From Arthrobacter terrae (GTDB lineage: Bacteria > Actinomycetota > Actinomycetes > Actinomycetales > Micrococcaceae), in NCBI RefSeq assembly GCF_015708085.1, contig NZ_JADNYM010000036.1, forward strand, positions 1 through 34,676: a DNA stretch of 34,676 bases, in the 5' to 3' direction. The translations under genes and the position numbers were made by a program. Of the stretch, positions 8,093 to 17,628 are shown piece after piece; within the stretch, counting starts at the first letter, position 1, and each line of letters begins with the position of its first letter. Under the pieces are notes generated by a model, which saw only the letters and a list, made by a program, of their open reading frames with translations, was not told where the DNA came from and did not search any database.

Positions 8093-10726
8093 ATGAAGGC
8101 AATCCGCAGATTCACCGTCCGTACAGTACTTCCGGAGCCAATCTCCGCGCTGGCGGCCTTGGCCACTAATCTCCGATGGTCCTGGCACCTGCCCACCCGT
8201 GAACTTTTTGCCAGCCTTAATCCGCGAATCTGGAAAGAGAGCAAGCACGACCCGGTGACATTCCTCGGGTCCGTTGGCCGCGAAGAGCTGCAGCAGCTCG
8301 CGGCCAACCCCGCCGTCGTCGCCCGTGTTCAGCACGCGGACGAAGACCTCCGGCACTACTTGTCCAAACCGCGCTGGTACCAGGGCCTCGGTGATTCCGC
8401 CCCCAAGTGCATCGCGTATTTTTCACCGGAATTTGGTATTGCCGAGGCTCTCCCGCAGTATTCCGGCGGACTCGGGATCCTGGCCGGTGACCACCTCAAG
8501 GCCGCATCGGATCTGGGCGTGCCACTGATCGGTGTCGGGCTGCTCTACCAAGCGGGCTATTTCAAGCAGTCCCTGTCCCGTGATGCATGGCAGCAGGAAA
8601 CCTATCCGCTGCTGGACCCGGACAATCTCCCGCTGACGCTGCTGCGCGAGGCCGACGGTACGCCGGCACAGGTGCGGCTGCCGCTGCCCGAGGGACGCCA
8701 GCTGCTCGCTAGCATCTGGCGGGCCGATGTGGGACGGATTCCCCTGCTGCTGCTCGATTCCAACGTCCACGGCAACGACGATGCCGCCCGCACGATCACG
8801 GACCGGCTCTACGGCGGCGGTGGGGACCACCGGCTGCAGCAGGAACTCCTGCTGGGCATGGGCGGGGTCAAGGCGCTGCGGATCTATACGCGCCTGACCG
8901 GTGGTATTGCTCCCGAGGTGTTCCACACCAACGAGGGCCATGCCGGATTCCTTGGCATTGAAAGGATCCGCGAGCTGATGGACCCTGCCGTGACGGCGGA
9001 GCCACTGAGCTGGGATGAGGCGCTGACTGCGGGCCGCGCGTCCACCGTCTTCACCACGCACACGCCCGTGCCGGCGGGAATCGACCGGTTCCCGGCCTCG
9101 CAGATCCGGCATTTCTTCGGAGCGGGACTCGCTCCCGGCGTCCCGTTGGACAAGGTCCTGGCTCTTGGTGCCGAAGATTACGACGACGGCGATCCGTTCG
9201 TCTTCAACATGGCCGTGATGGGGCTGCGGCTGGCCCAGCGCGCCAATGGAGTGGCGAAACTGCACGGCGTCGTGTCCCGTGGGATGTTCGCCAAGCTCTG
9301 GCCCGGCTTCGAGCACAGCGAGGTTCCGATCACCTCGGTCACCAACGGCGTGCACGTTCCCACTTGGGTGGATCCTCAGCTCAGCGCGCTGGCGGCGGAA
9401 CGCTTCGGCCCCCAGGTGCTGGATGGACCGGATTGGGGCAAGGTCTATGACGTCTCCGACGCCGATGTCTGGGCACTGCGCCGGACTCTGCGCAGTGCTT
9501 TGGTCAAAGACGTGCGCCGCCGGCTGCGCGCCGCCTGGAAAAAACGCGGAGCAGCGGATGCCGAACTGGCCTGGACGGATAATGTACTGGATCCGAATGT
9601 GCTCACCATCGGCTTTGCCCGGCGTGTGCCCACCTACAAGCGGCTGACGTTAATGCTCCGGGACCCGGCGCGGCTGAAGGCTCTGCTGTTGAACGAGCAG
9701 CACCCGATCCAACTGGTCATCGCCGGAAAATCCCACCCGGCCGATGACGCCGGGAAGGCGATGATCCAGGAACTGGTCCGATTTACCGATGACCCCGCTG
9801 TTCGGCACCGGATTGTTTTCCTGCCCAATTACGACATTGCCATGGCCCGCACCCTTTTCCCGGGCTGCGATGTTTGGCTGAACAACCCGCTGCGCCCGCT
9901 GGAAGCCTGCGGAACCTCCGGGATGAAGGCCGCCATCAATGGCTCGCTGAATCTGTCCGTCATGGACGGTTGGTGGGACGAGCTGTACGACGGCGAAAAC
10001 GGTTGGGCGATTCCCACTGCCAATATCGGCACCTCCTCCGAGGAACGGGATGACATCGAAGCGGGTGCTCTGTACGAACTGCTGGAGAATCAAGTGGCCC
10101 CGCGTTTCTATGGCTCCACTGCGGTTCATGGGTCTGTCGCTATCGGAGCCGGCGCAGCCGGGCCGTCCAGGGCAGGCGGTGAGGAGCTGCTCCCGACGCA
10201 TTGGATCTCAATGATCAAACACACCCTGGCAAAGCTTGGGCCGGCCGTCTCTGCGGAACGGATGGTGCAGGATTACGTGAACCGGTTGTATGAGCCGGCC
10301 GCCATCTCCGGCCGCGCTGCCCGCGCGGATGATTATGCGCAGGCAAAGTCCCTCGCGGTGTGGGTCGCCCGGGTGCGTGAAGCCTGGCCGCAGTTGACCG
10401 TGGAGCATGTGGATTCCCTCGGGGTAAAGACGGAACCGCAGATCGGTGACACCATTACGGTTCAGGCCTATGTGACCCTCGGCGGGCTGCAGCCGGCGGA
10501 TGTCAGCGTGGAAACCGCTTACGGCAAGGCGTTGGACAACGATCAGCTCAGCGATACCACGATTGCCGTCCTGGACTGGTCCGAGGACCTGGGGCAGGGG
10601 CGCTATCTGTTCAGCGGGGACATTGTGGTGGACCGGTCAGGAAGCTTCGGCTACACCGTGCGGGTACTGCCAAACCACGGCGCCCTCGCCAGCAAGGCTG
10701 AACTGGGCCTGATCGCCAACGCTTAG
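8093..10726 (+). CDS. glgP: Alpha-glucan (glycogen) phosphorylase
   Basis: 877 residues; the actinobacterial alpha-glucan phosphorylase type with an N-terminal DUF3417-like region (LSALAALATNLRWSWHLPTRELF-like start). It releases glucose 1-phosphate from alpha-1,4-glucan chains. The pyridoxal-phosphate lysine is Lys612 in ACGTSGMKAAINGSLN, followed by DGWWDELYDGENGW. An in-frame GTG at 8084 would add three residues, but a TAAGGT -10 box 7 nt before the ATG at 8093 favours the latter. Divergent from the synthetic glgE operon and convergent with glgX, with a shared terminator. Confidence 0.93.
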   Translation: MKAIRRFTVRTVLPEPISALAALATNLRWSWHLPTRELFASLNPRIWKESKHDPVTFLGSVGREELQQLAANPAVVARVQHADEDLRHYLSKPRWYQGLGDSAPKCIAYFSPEFGIAEALPQYSGGLGILAGDHLKAASDLGVPLIGVGLLYQAGYFKQSLSRDAWQQETYPLLDPDNLPLTLLREADGTPAQVRLPLPEGRQLLASIWRADVGRIPLLLLDSNVHGNDDAARTITDRLYGGGGDHRLQQELLLGMGGVKALRIYTRLTGGIAPEVFHTNEGHAGFLGIERIRELMDPAVTAEPLSWDEALTAGRASTVFTTHTPVPAGIDRFPASQIRHFFGAGLAPGVPLDKVLALGAEDYDDGDPFVFNMAVMGLRLAQRANGVAKLHGVVSRGMFAKLWPGFEHSEVPITSVTNGVHVPTWVDPQLSALAAERFGPQVLDGPDWGKVYDVSDADVWALRRTLRSALVKDVRRRLRAAWKKRGAADAELAWTDNVLDPNVLTIGFARRVPTYKRLTLMLRDPARLKALLLNEQHPIQLVIAGKSHPADDAGKAMIQELVRFTDDPAVRHRIVFLPNYDIAMARTLFPGCDVWLNNPLRPLEACGTSGMKAAINGSLNLSVMDGWWDELYDGENGWAIPTANIGTSSEERDDIEAGALYELLENQVAPRFYGSTAVHGSVAIGAGAAGPSRAGGEELLPTHWISMIKHTLAKLGPAVSAERMVQDYVNRLYEPAAISGRAARADDYAQAKSLAVWVARVREAWPQLTVEHVDSLGVKTEPQIGDTITVQAYVTLGGLQPADVSVETAYGKALDNDQLSDTTIAVLDWSEDLGQGRYLFSGDIVVDRSGSFGYTVRVLPNHGALASKAELGLIANA

Positions 10727-10743
10727 CACGCACTGAATCAGTT

Positions 10744-10780
10744 ATCTACCGCTGCTGGGCGTCCGCTAGCAGCGGTAGAT
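10744..10780. terminator. Bidirectional terminator hairpin between glgP and glgX
   Basis: A perfect 13-bp inverted repeat, ATCTACCGCTGCT (10744-10756) and AGCAGCGGTAGAT (10768-10780), with an 11-nt loop. The right arm is also the coding sequence for the last residues of GlgX (IYRC), whose stop codon is 10766-10768. There is no long U-tract on either side, as is common for actinobacterial hairpin terminators. It can serve both convergent genes. Confidence 0.7.
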
Positions 10781-12988
10781 GCTGATGGAATTCGCTTCCA
10801 CGCGACAGGTTCCGCCGGCGATCGTCCGCTCGCTTTGCCGCACACTGTGGTCCTCGGCTGTGGTGAACCGCAACTCGAAGATGCGCCCGGCACCGTCCTC
10901 GTCCGTCAGGTCCGGAAGGGTAACCGACGCTTGTGCACACCCGCCGTTGAAGATCACGAGCCCGTCCAGCAGCCCTGCAGGGGACCCCATCAGCATCTGC
11001 AGCACACGGTCGGTTGGATTACGCCAGCGCTCCTGCGTCATCAGCGTGCCGTCCTGCGCGTACCAGTGCAGGTATGAGCTCTCGCCGCGGGCCGGATATC
11101 CGCTGGGCTGGTCAGCCAGGAAATCGCGGCGAACGCGGATCAGCCGTTTTGTCGCAGCGAGCATCTCCCTGGCCGGTTCGTCCATGGTCCAGTCCAACCA
11201 GGCGGATTCGTTGTCCTGGCAATAGGCGTTGTTGTTTCCCTGTTGGCTGCGGCCAATTTCGTCACCGGCGGTAATCATCGGAACCCCGAGGGACAACATC
11301 AGGGTTGCCATCATATTTCGCGCCGTCCGGGCGCGGGCGGACAGGATTCCACGATCATGGGTGGGCCCCTCCACACCGTGATTCCAGCTCCGGTTATGAT
11401 CCGGACCGTCCCTGTTGTCCTCACCGTTGGCCGTGTTGTCCTTATGGTTGTAGGAAACCAGGTCTGCCAGGGTAAAACCGTCATGGGCGGTGACGAAATT
11501 GATCGAAGCCAGCTGGCTGCGCCCGGACGGCGCGAAAAGGTCCGCGGAGCCGGCCAGGGAGTCCGCCAGCGGAGCCAGCGTGCCACCGGTCTCCCCCGCG
11601 GCCAGGGCTGCCCGGTCGGACAGCCAGAAACTACGGACCGTATCCCGGTAGTGATCGTTCCAATCCACCCAGCCTGCGGGGAATCTGCCGGTCTGCCAAC
11701 CGTCGGAGCCCAAGTCCCACGGCTCGGCGATCAGTTTTATCCCGGCCAGTGCTTTATCCGTTGCGGCCGCGATCAGGAAGGGGTGCAGCGCGCGGAACTC
11801 GTTGGCTGCATTGCGGGCCAATGAGACCGCCAGATCGAAGCGGAATCCGTCAATGTGGAATTCCTGGACCCAGTAGCGCAACGAGTCGAGCGTCATCTGG
11901 ACCACACGCATTTCACTGAAGTCCAGCGTGTTCCCGCAGCCCGTGCTGTCCGCGTAGCCGCCGTTCGCGTGACGGTAATAGCTGCCGTCACCGAGCCCGC
12001 GCCAGCACAGCGCCGGCAGCTGCGCCGGACCTTCAGCGGTGTGGTTATAGACGACGTCCAGAATGACCTCGATTCCCGCGGCATGCAGGAGTTTAATCAT
12101 GTCTTTAAGCTCGTCCTGCACGGCCTGCGGGCCGGCTGCCCGGGCGGCAGGGCTGGCATAGGAGACCTGCGGGGCGAAATATCCCAGTGTATTGTAGCCC
12201 CAATAATTTTTCAGTCCCCGGGCCTGCAGATGTGGCTCGTCGATGTGGAAGTGCACCGGAAGAAGTTCGACGGCGGTGATGCCGAGGGCGCGCAGGTAGC
12301 CGATCATTGCCGGATGCGACATACCGGCGTAGCTACCGCGCAGTTCCACGGGGATGTCGGGATGGAGCATGGTCTGGCCCTTGACGTGGGCCTCGTAAAT
12401 GACAGTATTCCGCCACGGCGTGTGCTCGGCCGTCTCCTGGTCCTGCCCCCAGTCAAACGCGCTGCCCATCCGCACAGAGCTGTACAGGACGGTGCCGGAT
12501 ACGGTGCGCTCGTCGATGTAGCGGCCGTAGGGATCGAGCAACAGCTGCGAAGTCTTCGGCTCAAAGCCGGACGCTTCAAAATCGGTCGGCACCGGCTTTT
12601 CCGGACGTTCTTTGGTCCGGACGCGCCCACCTCGGAAGCCATAGCGGCTCCCAATAGGGACGTCACTGACGGTGCCGTGGTGCACGCCGTCACTGCAATC
12701 CGGAAGCAGCTCGTGTCGCCAGGAACCTCCAGGAGCCTGGACGTACATCTCGACGTCGTCCAGTTCCGGAGCGTACACGGCAACGTTGACGCGGCTCCCC
12801 GCGCCGCCGTCGCCCTGTTTGCCGTCGCTTTCCCCCTTGGGCGGCAATGGCTCACTGAGACCGAGCGGAAACGGGCGCGACCGTGCCGCTCCCAAAGGCC
12901 TTGCTGTGCCGGCAGTTTCGCCCGCATCGGAGTTTTCGCCTGTCCCGGGGTTTTCGCCCATCCCGGGGCGCACACGTAGTCCGGTCAT
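10766..12988 (-). CDS. glgX: Glycogen debranching enzyme (GH13_11)
   Basis: 740 residues; hydrolyses alpha-1,6 branches after phosphorylase trimming. GlgX signatures: VIYEAHVKGQTMLHPDIP, LLPVHFHIDEPHLQARGLKNYWGYN, nucleophile Asp385 (GFRFDLAVSLAR), acid/base Glu422 (LIAEPWDLG) and Asp503 (TAHDGFTLADLVSYNHK). The N-terminal 60 residues are longer than usual and low in complexity, with three six-residue G-x-G-E-x-x repeats and a glycine/lysine-rich insert in the beta domain. It starts 9 bp after the rlmB stop with GAGG upstream, so it appears to be the last gene of the ispD-ispF-cysS-rlmB unit, not part of the glgE operon. It converges on glgP. Confidence 0.93.
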   Translation of the reverse strand: MTGLRVRPGMGENPGTGENSDAGETAGTARPLGAARSRPFPLGLSEPLPPKGESDGKQGDGGAGSRVNVAVYAPELDDVEMYVQAPGGSWRHELLPDCSDGVHHGTVSDVPIGSRYGFRGGRVRTKERPEKPVPTDFEASGFEPKTSQLLLDPYGRYIDERTVSGTVLYSSVRMGSAFDWGQDQETAEHTPWRNTVIYEAHVKGQTMLHPDIPVELRGSYAGMSHPAMIGYLRALGITAVELLPVHFHIDEPHLQARGLKNYWGYNTLGYFAPQVSYASPAARAAGPQAVQDELKDMIKLLHAAGIEVILDVVYNHTAEGPAQLPALCWRGLGDGSYYRHANGGYADSTGCGNTLDFSEMRVVQMTLDSLRYWVQEFHIDGFRFDLAVSLARNAANEFRALHPFLIAAATDKALAGIKLIAEPWDLGSDGWQTGRFPAGWVDWNDHYRDTVRSFWLSDRAALAAGETGGTLAPLADSLAGSADLFAPSGRSQLASINFVTAHDGFTLADLVSYNHKDNTANGEDNRDGPDHNRSWNHGVEGPTHDRGILSARARTARNMMATLMLSLGVPMITAGDEIGRSQQGNNNAYCQDNESAWLDWTMDEPAREMLAATKRLIRVRRDFLADQPSGYPARGESSYLHWYAQDGTLMTQERWRNPTDRVLQMLMGSPAGLLDGLVIFNGGCAQASVTLPDLTDEDGAGRIFELRFTTAEDHSVRQSERTIAGGTCRVEANSISIYRC
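12914..12967 (-). repeat. In-frame tandem repeat at the GlgX N-terminus
   Basis: About three 18-bp units built on gttttcgcc...cccgggg encode GMGENP-GTGENS-DAGETA near residues 9-26 of GlgX. It lies outside the catalytic fold. Unit borders are approximate. Confidence 0.6.
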
Positions 12989-12996
12989 GGAAGGCC

Positions 12997-14001
12997 TCAG
13001 ACGTTGGCCGAGCGCTGCCGGGAAATCTCATAAAGACTGATACCGACCGCCATCGACGCGTTGAGCGATTCCATCGCCGAATCGATCGGGATCGAAACAA
13101 TCTGATCACAATTTTCCCGCACCAGGCGGGAGAGCCCCTTTCCTTCTGAACCCACAACGATGCAGATGGGCTCAGCGGCCAGCGTCAGGCCGGGCAGTGA
13201 AACATCCCCGTCGCCGTCCAGACCGAGAACGAAGATGCCCATATCCTTGAACGCGGCAAGCGCACGGTTCAAGTTCGGCGCCTTGGCGACAGGGACGCGG
13301 ACGGCAGCTCCAGCGCTGGTCTTCCAGGCCGAGGCCGTCACACCAACGCTGCGTCGCTCCGGGACGACCACCGCATGTCCGCTGAACGCCGAGACGCTGC
13401 GGATGATGGCTCCGAGATTACGGGGATCGGTAATGCCGTCCAGGGCGACAAACAGGGGGGCATTACTGATGTACCCCTTCTTCCATTTGGTCATAGTTTC
13501 CTGCGCGAAGTCCACGGCATCCTGGTACTCATATGGAGGGATCTGCAGCACCAGACCCTGGTGCACAGCGTCTTCGGTCATCCGGTCAAGCTCGGGCTTG
13601 TGGGCCTCCATCAACGGGATGCCACGGTCGGCTGCAAGCTTCAGCGACTCGCGGACGCGCTCGTCCATCTCGATACGTGCCGCGACGTAGAGGGCTTTGG
13701 CCGGAATCCCGGCCCGCAGGGCCTCCACCACTGAGTTGCGTCCGGTCACCATTTCTTCGGTGGCGCGGCCCTTGGGACCATTACGTCCGGCACGGCCACG
13801 CGATGCGGGACTTTCGGCTCCACGCTTGGCAGCGGAGCGGTCGGCAAGTTGCCTGGACTTAAACGCCTTATGGTACGGACGCTCATCCGCTTTGGGCGTG
13901 GGTCCTTTCCCCTCCAGGGATTTCCGGCCGTGCCCGCCGGTTCCGATGGTAGGGCCCTTTTTGAGCTTGCGCACGGCACCTGCGCGGGAAGAATTGGCCA
14001 T
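12997..14001 (-). CDS. rlmB: 23S rRNA (guanosine-2'-O-)-methyltransferase RlmB
   Basis: 334 residues. It 2'-O-methylates a guanosine in the peptidyl-transferase region of 23S rRNA (G2251 in E. coli numbering) using S-adenosylmethionine. SpoU/TrmH knot motifs are clear: DPRNLGAIIRS (motif 1), IVVGSEGKGLS (motif 2) and IPIDSAMESLNASMA (motif 3). The substrate-binding domain begins at about residue 85 with VTGRNSVVEALRAG. Before it is a basic, disordered extension (SRAGAVRKLKKG and many Arg/Lys/Gly), typical of actinobacterial members. The ATG at 14001 follows TAGGGT-N6, a leaderless promoter pattern. Conserved neighbour of cysS, as in M. tuberculosis Rv3579c-Rv3580c. Confidence 0.93.
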   Translation of the reverse strand: MANSSRAGAVRKLKKGPTIGTGGHGRKSLEGKGPTPKADERPYHKAFKSRQLADRSAAKRGAESPASRGRAGRNGPKGRATEEMVTGRNSVVEALRAGIPAKALYVAARIEMDERVRESLKLAADRGIPLMEAHKPELDRMTEDAVHQGLVLQIPPYEYQDAVDFAQETMTKWKKGYISNAPLFVALDGITDPRNLGAIIRSVSAFSGHAVVVPERRSVGVTASAWKTSAGAAVRVPVAKAPNLNRALAAFKDMGIFVLGLDGDGDVSLPGLTLAAEPICIVVGSEGKGLSRLVRENCDQIVSIPIDSAMESLNASMAVGISLYEISRQRSANV

Positions 14002-14013
14002 CGTAAAACCCTA
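14002..14013 (-). promoter_or_regulatory. Leaderless promoter -10 of rlmB
   Basis: TAGGGT (14013-14008) followed by 6 nt and ATG. It suggests that rlmB-glgX also has its own transcript besides any read-through from cysS. Confidence 0.45.
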
Positions 14014-14126
14014 ACGGTTGGTGGAGCCGCGTTAGAGGCTCCCGAAATCTAACATGTCATGGACTTGGACAGCTCCACGGGTTACCAGTTTACCGACCCC
14101 ACCCAAATCCAGCGACGCCCTGCGTT

Positions 14127-15632
14127 TCAGTTCTTCCTGAACGACCAACTGGCGCCGTCCGCCGAGTCCGAAATGCCGATTCCCGCCAAGGCCAGTGCGT
14201 CCCGGATCGAGTCCGAGGCAGCCCAGTCTCCGGCGCTGCGCGCCACCTGGCGGGCCTGAAGCTGGGTTTCCACCAGCGTCTGAAGAGCGCGCAACGCGGC
14301 CGGATCGCCGCCGGCGTCCTGCCACTGCGGGTCCATCGGATTGATGCCCAGGGCCGTGGTCATGGCGCCCACCTGGCGGTAAGCCTCCCGAAGCACGCTT
14401 TCACCGTCAGTACCGCCAGCACCGTCAGCACCGTCAGCACCGTCGGCACCGGCAGCACCGGCAGCATCCGCAGGGCCGGAGGCCAGTGCCGTGTTGCCGC
14501 GGCGCACCGTATCGTGGAGCACCGCGAGCGCGGCGGGGACGTTCAGGTCGTCATCCATGGCTGCCTCAAAGGCCGAAGGCGCAGCCCCCGACCCTGCTGC
14601 GGCCGCAGCTGCGGCCGGTCCGAGCGCCCTTGCCGCGTTCGTCAGGAAGCTCCGGATCCGATCGACGGCGGCAGCGGCCTCCGGCAAGGATTCGGGCCGG
14701 TAATCCAGTACGGACCGATAATTCGCCTGTCCCAGGTAGTACCGCACCACCAGCGCGGGTGCCTGTTCCAGCAGCTGAGCCGGGCTGACGGTGTTCCCGA
14801 CGGACTTGCTCATCTTCTCGCCGCGGTAGGTGACCATGCCGTTGTGCAGCCAGAAATTAGCGAAGCTTCTTCCTGCTGCCTGCGACTGTGCCATCTCGTT
14901 TTCATGATGCGGGAACCGCAGGTCCAGTCCGCCGCCGTGAATGTCGAAGGCATCGCCGAGGTACTTCCCCACCATCGCAGAGCACTCCAGGTGCCAGCCC
15001 GGGCGTCCGGCGCCCCACGGACTGGACCATGCCGCCGTCGCCGGTTCTCCTGCCTTATGGCCCTTCCAGAGCGCAAAGTCCCGCGGATCCCTCTTCCGGC
15101 CGTTGAACTCGGGTTCCACGTCCGCCGCGGCCTGCATGTCGTCCAGGCGCTGGTGTGTCAGGGAGCCGTAACGGTCCCACGACCGGACGTCGAAATATAC
15201 ATCTCCGGAGCCGTCCGATGCGGGGTAGGCATGGCCGCGGTCAATCAGCTCCTGGATCAGCGCGTGCATTTCCGGAATATGGCCTGTGGCGCGGGGCTCA
15301 TACGTCGGCCTGGCAATCCCCAAGGCGTCATAGGCCTCCTCAAAGGCCTGTTCAAAACGGTATGCCAACGCCCACCACTGCTCGCCGGCTTCCGCGCTCT
15401 TGGACAGGATTTTGTCATCGATATCCGTCACATTGCGGACCACGGTGACGTTGAGCCCGCGGTACCGCAGCCACCGTGTCAACTGGTCAAAGGCCAGGGC
15501 GGAGCGCAAATGACCAATGTGGGGCTCACCCTGCACGGTGGCGCCGCAGTAGTACAACGAGGCTTCCCCTTCGATCAGGGGGATAAAATCGCGGACTTCG
15601 GCAGTGGCGGAATCGTAAAAGCGCAGGGTCAC
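14127..15632 (-). CDS. cysS: Cysteinyl-tRNA synthetase
   Basis: 501 residues, class I synthetase charging tRNA-Cys. Zinc ligand Cys29 (YYCGATVQG), HIGH motif at 38-41 (PHIGHLRS), a second zinc cluster around WHLECSAM and [14 protein letters not shown], and KMSKS at 273-277 ([12 protein letters not shown]). The C-terminal helical region contains a Gly/Ala/Asp-rich insert ([19 protein letters not shown]) encoded by a 9-bp tandem repeat, which makes the protein slightly longer than the usual 460-480. The GTG at 15632 follows TAGCCT-N6. It stands between ispF and rlmB in the conserved actinobacterial order. Confidence 0.96.
   Translation of the reverse strand: MTLRFYDSATAEVRDFIPLIEGEASLYYCGATVQGEPHIGHLRSALAFDQLTRWLRYRGLNVTVVRNVTDIDDKILSKSAEAGEQWWALAYRFEQAFEEAYDALGIARPTYEPRATGHIPEMHALIQELIDRGHAYPASDGSGDVYFDVRSWDRYGSLTHQRLDDMQAAADVEPEFNGRKRDPRDFALWKGHKAGEPATAAWSSPWGAGRPGWHLECSAMVGKYLGDAFDIHGGGLDLRFPHHENEMAQSQAAGRSFANFWLHNGMVTYRGEKMSKSVGNTVSPAQLLEQAPALVVRYYLGQANYRSVLDYRPESLPEAAAAVDRIRSFLTNAARALGPAAAAAAAGSGAAPSAFEAAMDDDLNVPAALAVLHDTVRRGNTALASGPADAAGAAGADGADGADGAGGTDGESVLREAYRQVGAMTTALGINPMDPQWQDAGGDPAALRALQTLVETQLQARQVARSAGDWAASDSIRDALALAGIGISDSADGASWSFRKN
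14402..14470 (-). repeat. 9-bp in-frame tandem repeat inside cysS
   Basis: About seven imperfect copies of a 9-bp unit (variants of tcagcaccg on the plus strand) encode the Gly-Ala-Asp-rich insert in the C-terminal part of CysS. The reading frame is kept whatever the copy number. Confidence 0.8.
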
Positions 15633-15644
15633 CGTTCTAGGCTA
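15633..15644 (-). promoter_or_regulatory. Leaderless promoter -10 of cysS
   Basis: TAGCCT (15644-15639) followed by 6 nt and the GTG start. Supports this start and an internal promoter within the isp-cysS cluster. Confidence 0.5.
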
Positions 15645-15683
15645 GCGGATCGGACCTGGCGGAATCGTCCGTTTACCGGATAC

Positions 15684-16184
15684 CTATTCGACGCGGCAGA
15701 TCAGCGCCGTGGCGATGGCTGCGATTCCTTCCCCTCGACCGGTGAAGCCGAGGGCGTCGCTGGTGGTGGCGGAGATACTGACGGGGGCACCGGCAGCAGC
15801 GCTGAGTGCCTGCTGTGCCTCCTCGCGACGTGGGGCGAACTTTGGTTTGTTACCGACAAGTTGTATGGCGATATTGCCGATCTCGAAGCCGGCGGCCCGG
15901 ACGATGCGGCTGGCGTGAGCCAGCAGCGTTGCGCCGCTGGCTCCCTTGAATTCGGGGCGGTCAGTGCCGAAATGCGTCCCCAGATCCCCCAGCCCGGCAG
16001 CGGAGAACAACGCATCTGCTGCCGCGTGGGCCACCGGATCGCCGTCGGAATGACCGGTTAGCCCGCACTCACCGGGCCAGAAGAGGCCGGCCAGCCAAAG
16101 CGGCACCGCCTCACCTTCCGGGGCGAAGGCATGGACATCCAGCCCGATTCCCGTCTGCGGGAGGGCGCCGCGTACACCGTCCAT
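15684..16184 (-). CDS. ispF: 2-C-methyl-D-erythritol 2,4-cyclodiphosphate synthase
   Basis: 166 residues, the fifth enzyme of the MEP isoprenoid pathway, converting CDP-methylerythritol 2-phosphate to the cyclodiphosphate. Divalent-metal ligands Asp16 and His18 (GLDVHAF) and His53 ([11 protein letters not shown]), the HSDGD loop at 45-49, and the closing motif [15 protein letters not shown] are all present. It starts 2 bp after the ispD stop, so it is translationally coupled to ispD and is not fused with it as in some proteobacteria. Confidence 0.96.
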   Translation of the reverse strand: MDGVRGALPQTGIGLDVHAFAPEGEAVPLWLAGLFWPGECGLTGHSDGDPVAHAAADALFSAAGLGDLGTHFGTDRPEFKGASGATLLAHASRIVRAAGFEIGNIAIQLVGNKPKFAPRREEAQQALSAAAGAPVSISATTSDALGFTGRGEGIAAIATALICRVE

Positions 16185-16186
16185 TC

Positions 16187-16951
16187 CTAGCCCTCGACCC
16201 AGCGGGGTGCCAGCGGTCCAGCCAGCAATGCCTCGGCAAGGAGCAGGTCCCAGGGTCCGGTAATCTTCAGGCTGCTCGCCGATCCCATCACCACGTAGAC
16301 GTCGACGCCGGCCGCCTCCACCAACATCGCGTCGTCCGTCACGGCTGCCCGCTGTTCAGCATTGAACCCCGCCGCAGCATCGTAGGCACGGCGAAGGGTT
16401 GGCAGATCGAACCCCTGCGGGGTCTGCACCGAACGCAGAACAGCGCGGTCCGGGGTCAACAGCACCTTCTCCGGGGCGATTCCGGCACTCGTAGACCCCT
16501 CGACGAGTTTCACCGTATCCGTCACGGGCAGGGCGGGAATAACCGCCAGCGCGCCTGCTGCCAGGGTCTGTGCGACGCGATGGTAAACCTCCACCGGGGT
16601 CAATGGACGGGCCGCGTCCTGAATAAGCACCGCTGTCACATCGGCGTCCAAAGCAGCCAGCGCCGCCCGTACCGATTCCGCCCGGGTGGTTCCGCCGTCG
16701 ACCGTGGTGATCTTCAGGTCACCATCAGTGTCCACTGACTCGCACAGCGCACGCAGGTCAGTATCGCCGGCCGGAAGGGCTACGCAAATCTGAGCCGCTA
16801 TCTTGGCCGACAGCGCGGTGCGTAAGGTGTGCAGCAGCATCGGATCGCTGCCAACCGGCACCTTGGCCTTGGCCATGCCAAAGCCAAGGCGTTCTCCGGA
16901 TCCGGCCGCCACGATAATGACGGCGAGCTTGGTTATGCCCTCTGTTTCCAT
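16187..16951 (-). CDS. ispD: 2-C-methyl-D-erythritol 4-phosphate cytidylyltransferase
   Basis: 254 residues. Activates methylerythritol 4-phosphate with CTP in the MEP pathway. The nucleotide-binding N-terminus [13 protein letters not shown] and the KAKVPVG segment match the family, as do the mid-region [12 protein letters not shown] and [13 protein letters not shown] and the downstream [10 protein letters not shown]. The start ATG lies 7 nt after a TACGCT -10 box, suggesting a leaderless transcript that begins after the carD terminator. First gene of ispD-ispF-cysS-rlmB-glgX. Confidence 0.95.
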   Translation of the reverse strand: METEGITKLAVIIVAAGSGERLGFGMAKAKVPVGSDPMLLHTLRTALSAKIAAQICVALPAGDTDLRALCESVDTDGDLKITTVDGGTTRAESVRAALAALDADVTAVLIQDAARPLTPVEVYHRVAQTLAAGALAVIPALPVTDTVKLVEGSTSAGIAPEKVLLTPDRAVLRSVQTPQGFDLPTLRRAYDAAAGFNAEQRAAVTDDAMLVEAAGVDVYVVMGSASSLKITGPWDLLLAEALLAGPLAPRWVEG

Positions 16952-16964
16952 GCGCCTAAGCGTA
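16952..16964 (-). promoter_or_regulatory. Leaderless promoter -10 of ispD
   Basis: TACGCT (16964-16959) followed by 7 nt and ATG. It lies between the carD terminator and ispD, so the cluster does not depend on read-through from carD. Confidence 0.45.
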
Positions 16965-17018
16965 GCGCCCCGCCTCCATGCCCTTACGCGCGGCGCAGTG
17001 CCGGGCGACCCCGGCCAG

Positions 17019-17057
17019 CAAAAAGCCCCGCCACCACGAGGGTGCCGGGGCTTTTTG
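17019..17057 (-). terminator. Intrinsic terminator of carD
   Basis: A 17-nt arm CAAAAAGCCCCGCCACC (17019-17035) pairs with GGTGCCGGGGCTTTTTG (17041-17057) with one mismatch and a 5-nt loop. The minus-strand transcript ends in CUUUUUG, a textbook intrinsic terminator; the symmetric A-tract makes it functional in both directions. Confidence 0.9.
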
Positions 17058-17120
17058 CAGATCCGATCCGGCTTAAGACCGGTGTGTCCTATGAGCCGTT
17101 CTGCCTAAGAGCGGCATGTC

Positions 17121-17603
17121 CTAAGATGCGAGGACCTCATCCAAGACCGTGGCGGCCTTGTCTTCATCGGTCTTTTCCGCCAGCGCCAGCTCGGAAATCA
17201 GAATCTGCCGGGCCTTGGCCAGCATCCGCTTCTCGCCCGCGGACAGGCCACGATCATGGTCCCGGCGCCAGAGGTCACGCACAACCTCCGCCACCTTGAT
17301 CACATCACCGGAGGCCAGTTTTTCAAGATTTGCCTTATACCGGCGTGACCAGTTGGTGGGCTCCTCGGTGAACTCGGCACGCAGGACATCAAAAACCTGT
17401 TCCAGGCCCTCTTTGCCGACAACGTCCCGCACTCCGACGAGGTCTACGTTTTCTGCCGGTACTTCAATGGTTAAATCACCTTGAGCCACCTTGAGCTTGA
17501 GATACATCTTCTCTTCGCCCTTAATGGTGCGCATCTTGATCTCCTCGATCTTCGCTGCGCCATGGTGGGGGTATACTACTGTCTCGCCGACCTCAAAAAG
17601 CAT
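17121..17603 (-). CDS. carD: CarD-type RNA polymerase-binding transcription factor
   Basis: 160 residues (M. tuberculosis CarD has 162). It binds the RNA polymerase beta subunit and stabilises open promoter complexes, notably at rRNA promoters. The N-terminal Tudor-like RNAP-interaction domain ([22 protein letters not shown], about 1-55) and the helical DNA-binding domain are complete. The minor-groove wedge Trp85 ([10 protein letters not shown]) is at the same residue number as in the mycobacterial protein. A strong ribosome site AGGGAG precedes the ATG, and an extended -10 promoter (TGCTAAACT) lies upstream. Followed by its own terminator, so it is probably monocistronic. Confidence 0.96.
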   Translation of the reverse strand: MLFEVGETVVYPHHGAAKIEEIKMRTIKGEEKMYLKLKVAQGDLTIEVPAENVDLVGVRDVVGKEGLEQVFDVLRAEFTEEPTNWSRRYKANLEKLASGDVIKVAEVVRDLWRRDHDRGLSAGEKRMLAKARQILISELALAEKTDEDKAATVLDEVLAS

Positions 17604-17628
17604 GTGGTTTCTCCCTTTCCCGGCTCCT

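Noticed and set aside
14514-16061. 515-codon open frame antisense to cysS and ispF
   Set aside because: It spans two unrelated genes on the other strand and has no domain; a shadow of biased codon use.
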